Shown: one piece after another, positions 63,057 to 64,000 of the stretch | Position numbering within the stretch: the stretch's first letter is position 1 | Layout of the letters: the number at the start of each line of letters is the position of its first letter | DNA from: Alcanivorax limicola | Lineage (GTDB): Bacteria; Pseudomonadota; Gammaproteobacteria; Pseudomonadales; Alcanivoracaceae | DNA length: 64,000 nt | NCBI RefSeq assembly: GCF_019931215.1 | Contig: NZ_JAIOUB010000003.1 | Location: forward strand, 496,001-560,000 | Reading direction: 5' to 3' | Notes under the pieces: generated by a model | Told to the model about the DNA's origin: nothing | Database searches by the model: none | The model's input: the letters and a program-made list of their open reading frames with translations, nothing else | Translations under genes and position numbers: made by a program

Positions 63057-64000
63057 ATGATACGGTTTTTCAGAGGTGAGCTGACGGAAGAGGTCCGGGA
63101 CTGGGTCAATGATGGCCTGATCAGTGCCGCGCAGGGTGAGTCCATTCTGGCGCGCTATGACCGCTCTCTGTCGGAAACAGACCAACCCTCACTGGGCTAT
63201 CGCGTGCTCTCGGCGCTGGCCATCCTGTTCGCCGGCGCGGCCTTGCTCCTGCTGCTGTCGCATAACTGGGATCAGATGTCCCGGGCCGGCCGTATGCTCA
63301 GCCTGATTGCCGCCACCGGATTGCTGAACGGGCTGGGGGTGCGCCAGTGGGTGCGCGGGCAGCGGGATCAGGCGGTGCTCTGGTTCTTTGCTGGCGGCAT
63401 TGTCTACGGCGCCAGCATCATGCTGATCGCGCAAATCTATCACCTGGGTGAGCACTTTCCGGACGGCCTGTTGTTCTGGGCACTGGGCATATTGCCCCTG
63501 GCGTTGCTCACTGCCAGCCGTCTCTTGCATGTTTTGCAGTTGGCATTGGTGACAGTCTGGATGCTGACGCAATGGCGCTACGGCTTGCCGTGGTTGTTGC
63601 CATTATTTGCCGGCGCGGCCTTGTACCAGGTCCTGTACCGCAGCCGTTCTGCCGTATTGCTGCACGGCGCGCTGCTGCTGTTACTGGTCTGGTTGAACGG
63701 TCTGTATGCCTGGTGGTACGGCTATTTCCACAACTGGATCGGCGGCGCTGGCAGCGTGCATCTGGTGCTGACATTGTTGCTGCTGTTCCTGATGCACACG
63801 GTGGCGCTGACGCAGTTGGCGCATCCTTCGCGGGGCCGCCGGGAGGACGCGCGCAGTGTCAGCAACTGGTGGCTGCGACTACTGGTGCCGTTACTGTTTC
63901 TGTTCAGCTATAGCCGCACCTGGGCGGATTTCATCGATGACTGGATAGCATTGGGCGGCGTGCTGGTGGTGCCACTATTGCTGACGATGGTATTGGTGGC
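63057..64000 (+). CDS. DUF2157 membrane protein (partial, runs off the window)
   Basis: At least 314 residues, open to the window end. A short cytoplasmic N-terminal segment (RGELTEEVRDWVNDGLISAAQGESILARY) is followed by many hydrophobic helices starting VLSALAILFAGAALLLLL, the pattern of DUF2157, which often precedes a GDYXXLXY-type protein encoded next. The function is unknown. ATG 63057 is used; an in-frame TTG at 63051 lies nearer to the purine-rich AGGGAAG. The preceding 171-nt divergent gap shows no clear promoter. Confidence 0.8.
   Translation, partial: MIRFFRGELTEEVRDWVNDGLISAAQGESILARYDRSLSETDQPSLGYRVLSALAILFAGAALLLLLSHNWDQMSRAGRMLSLIAATGLLNGLGVRQWVRGQRDQAVLWFFAGGIVYGASIMLIAQIYHLGEHFPDGLLFWALGILPLALLTASRLLHVLQLALVTVWMLTQWRYGLPWLLPLFAGAALYQVLYRSRSAVLLHGALLLLLVWLNGLYAWWYGYFHNWIGGAGSVHLVLTLLLLFLMHTVALTQLAHPSRGRREDARSVSNWWLRLLVPLLFLFSYSRTWADFIDDWIALGGVLVVPLLLTMVLV

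Overview
The window (about 62% GC by eye) reads as a chromosomal segment of a hydrocarbon-degrading gammaproteobacterium. Alcanivoracaceae (high-GC Alcanivorax relatives) is the best guess, resting on an integral-membrane alkane hydroxylase (alkB), a Baeyer-Villiger-type monooxygenase, a fatty aldehyde dehydrogenase, and core gene orders shared with Pseudomonas. This is inference from gene content; no 16S gene is present.

Layout. 1-4318: end of the tol-pal operon (tolA end, tolB, pal, cpoB), then queE and queC. 4384-4458: tRNA-Lys with a clear promoter and terminator. 4588-10445: a MerR/LitR-type regulator behind a TGTACA-N12-TGTACA operator, followed by tightly overlapping phrB, an FAD amine-oxidase-like protein, a DUF1365 protein and a Cfa-type lipid methyltransferase. 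This is probably a light or photo-oxidative response operon. 10604-21006: a block ordered much as in Pseudomonas (nadA, M48 protease, TusA-like, PerM-like, bcp, gcvR, dapA, bamC, metallo-hydrolase, purC), with rhlE and two large inverted-repeat elements between nadA and rhlE. 21101-33370: a serA-like dehydrogenase, a small outer-membrane-like protein, a 490-nt spacer with clustered DnaA-box-like sites, a GntR regulator with its own operator, cysZ, then smc-zipA-ligA-SLT lipoprotein-conserved hypothetical.

33392-39463: metE and metR (divergent), a tetR and enoyl-CoA hydratase pair, and a family of palindromic GGTCAGGTCTCACATTT repeats, two copies of which bracket a REP-associated transposase (RAYT) gene. 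39587-45078: an envelope cluster (OmpA-like barrel, FnIII/DUF1566 lipoprotein, PPC-repeat lipoprotein, FnIII lipoprotein). 45257-49439: ALDH and a NarL-type response regulator/sensor kinase pair. 49517-54099: GST, tRNA-Glu, tRNA-Gly, alkB, a TetR regulator and a BVMO with a striking operator array. 54224-56859 and on to 57545: YheU, MAPEG protein, mnmC and a lipoprotein (the last three coupled). 57856-64000: a secreted hypothetical, an orphan SOS-type dnaE2 with a LexA box inside its promoter, a 344-aa conserved unknown, and the start of a DUF2157 membrane protein cut by the window end.

The most interesting regulatory logic is (i) the LitR operator and photolyase/lipid-modification operon, (ii) the RAYT element with its solo and tandem repeat derivatives, (iii) the SOS-controlled dnaE2 without imuA/imuB beside it, and (iv) several clear but unassigned operators (GntR, two TetR, alkB palindrome, DnaA boxes).
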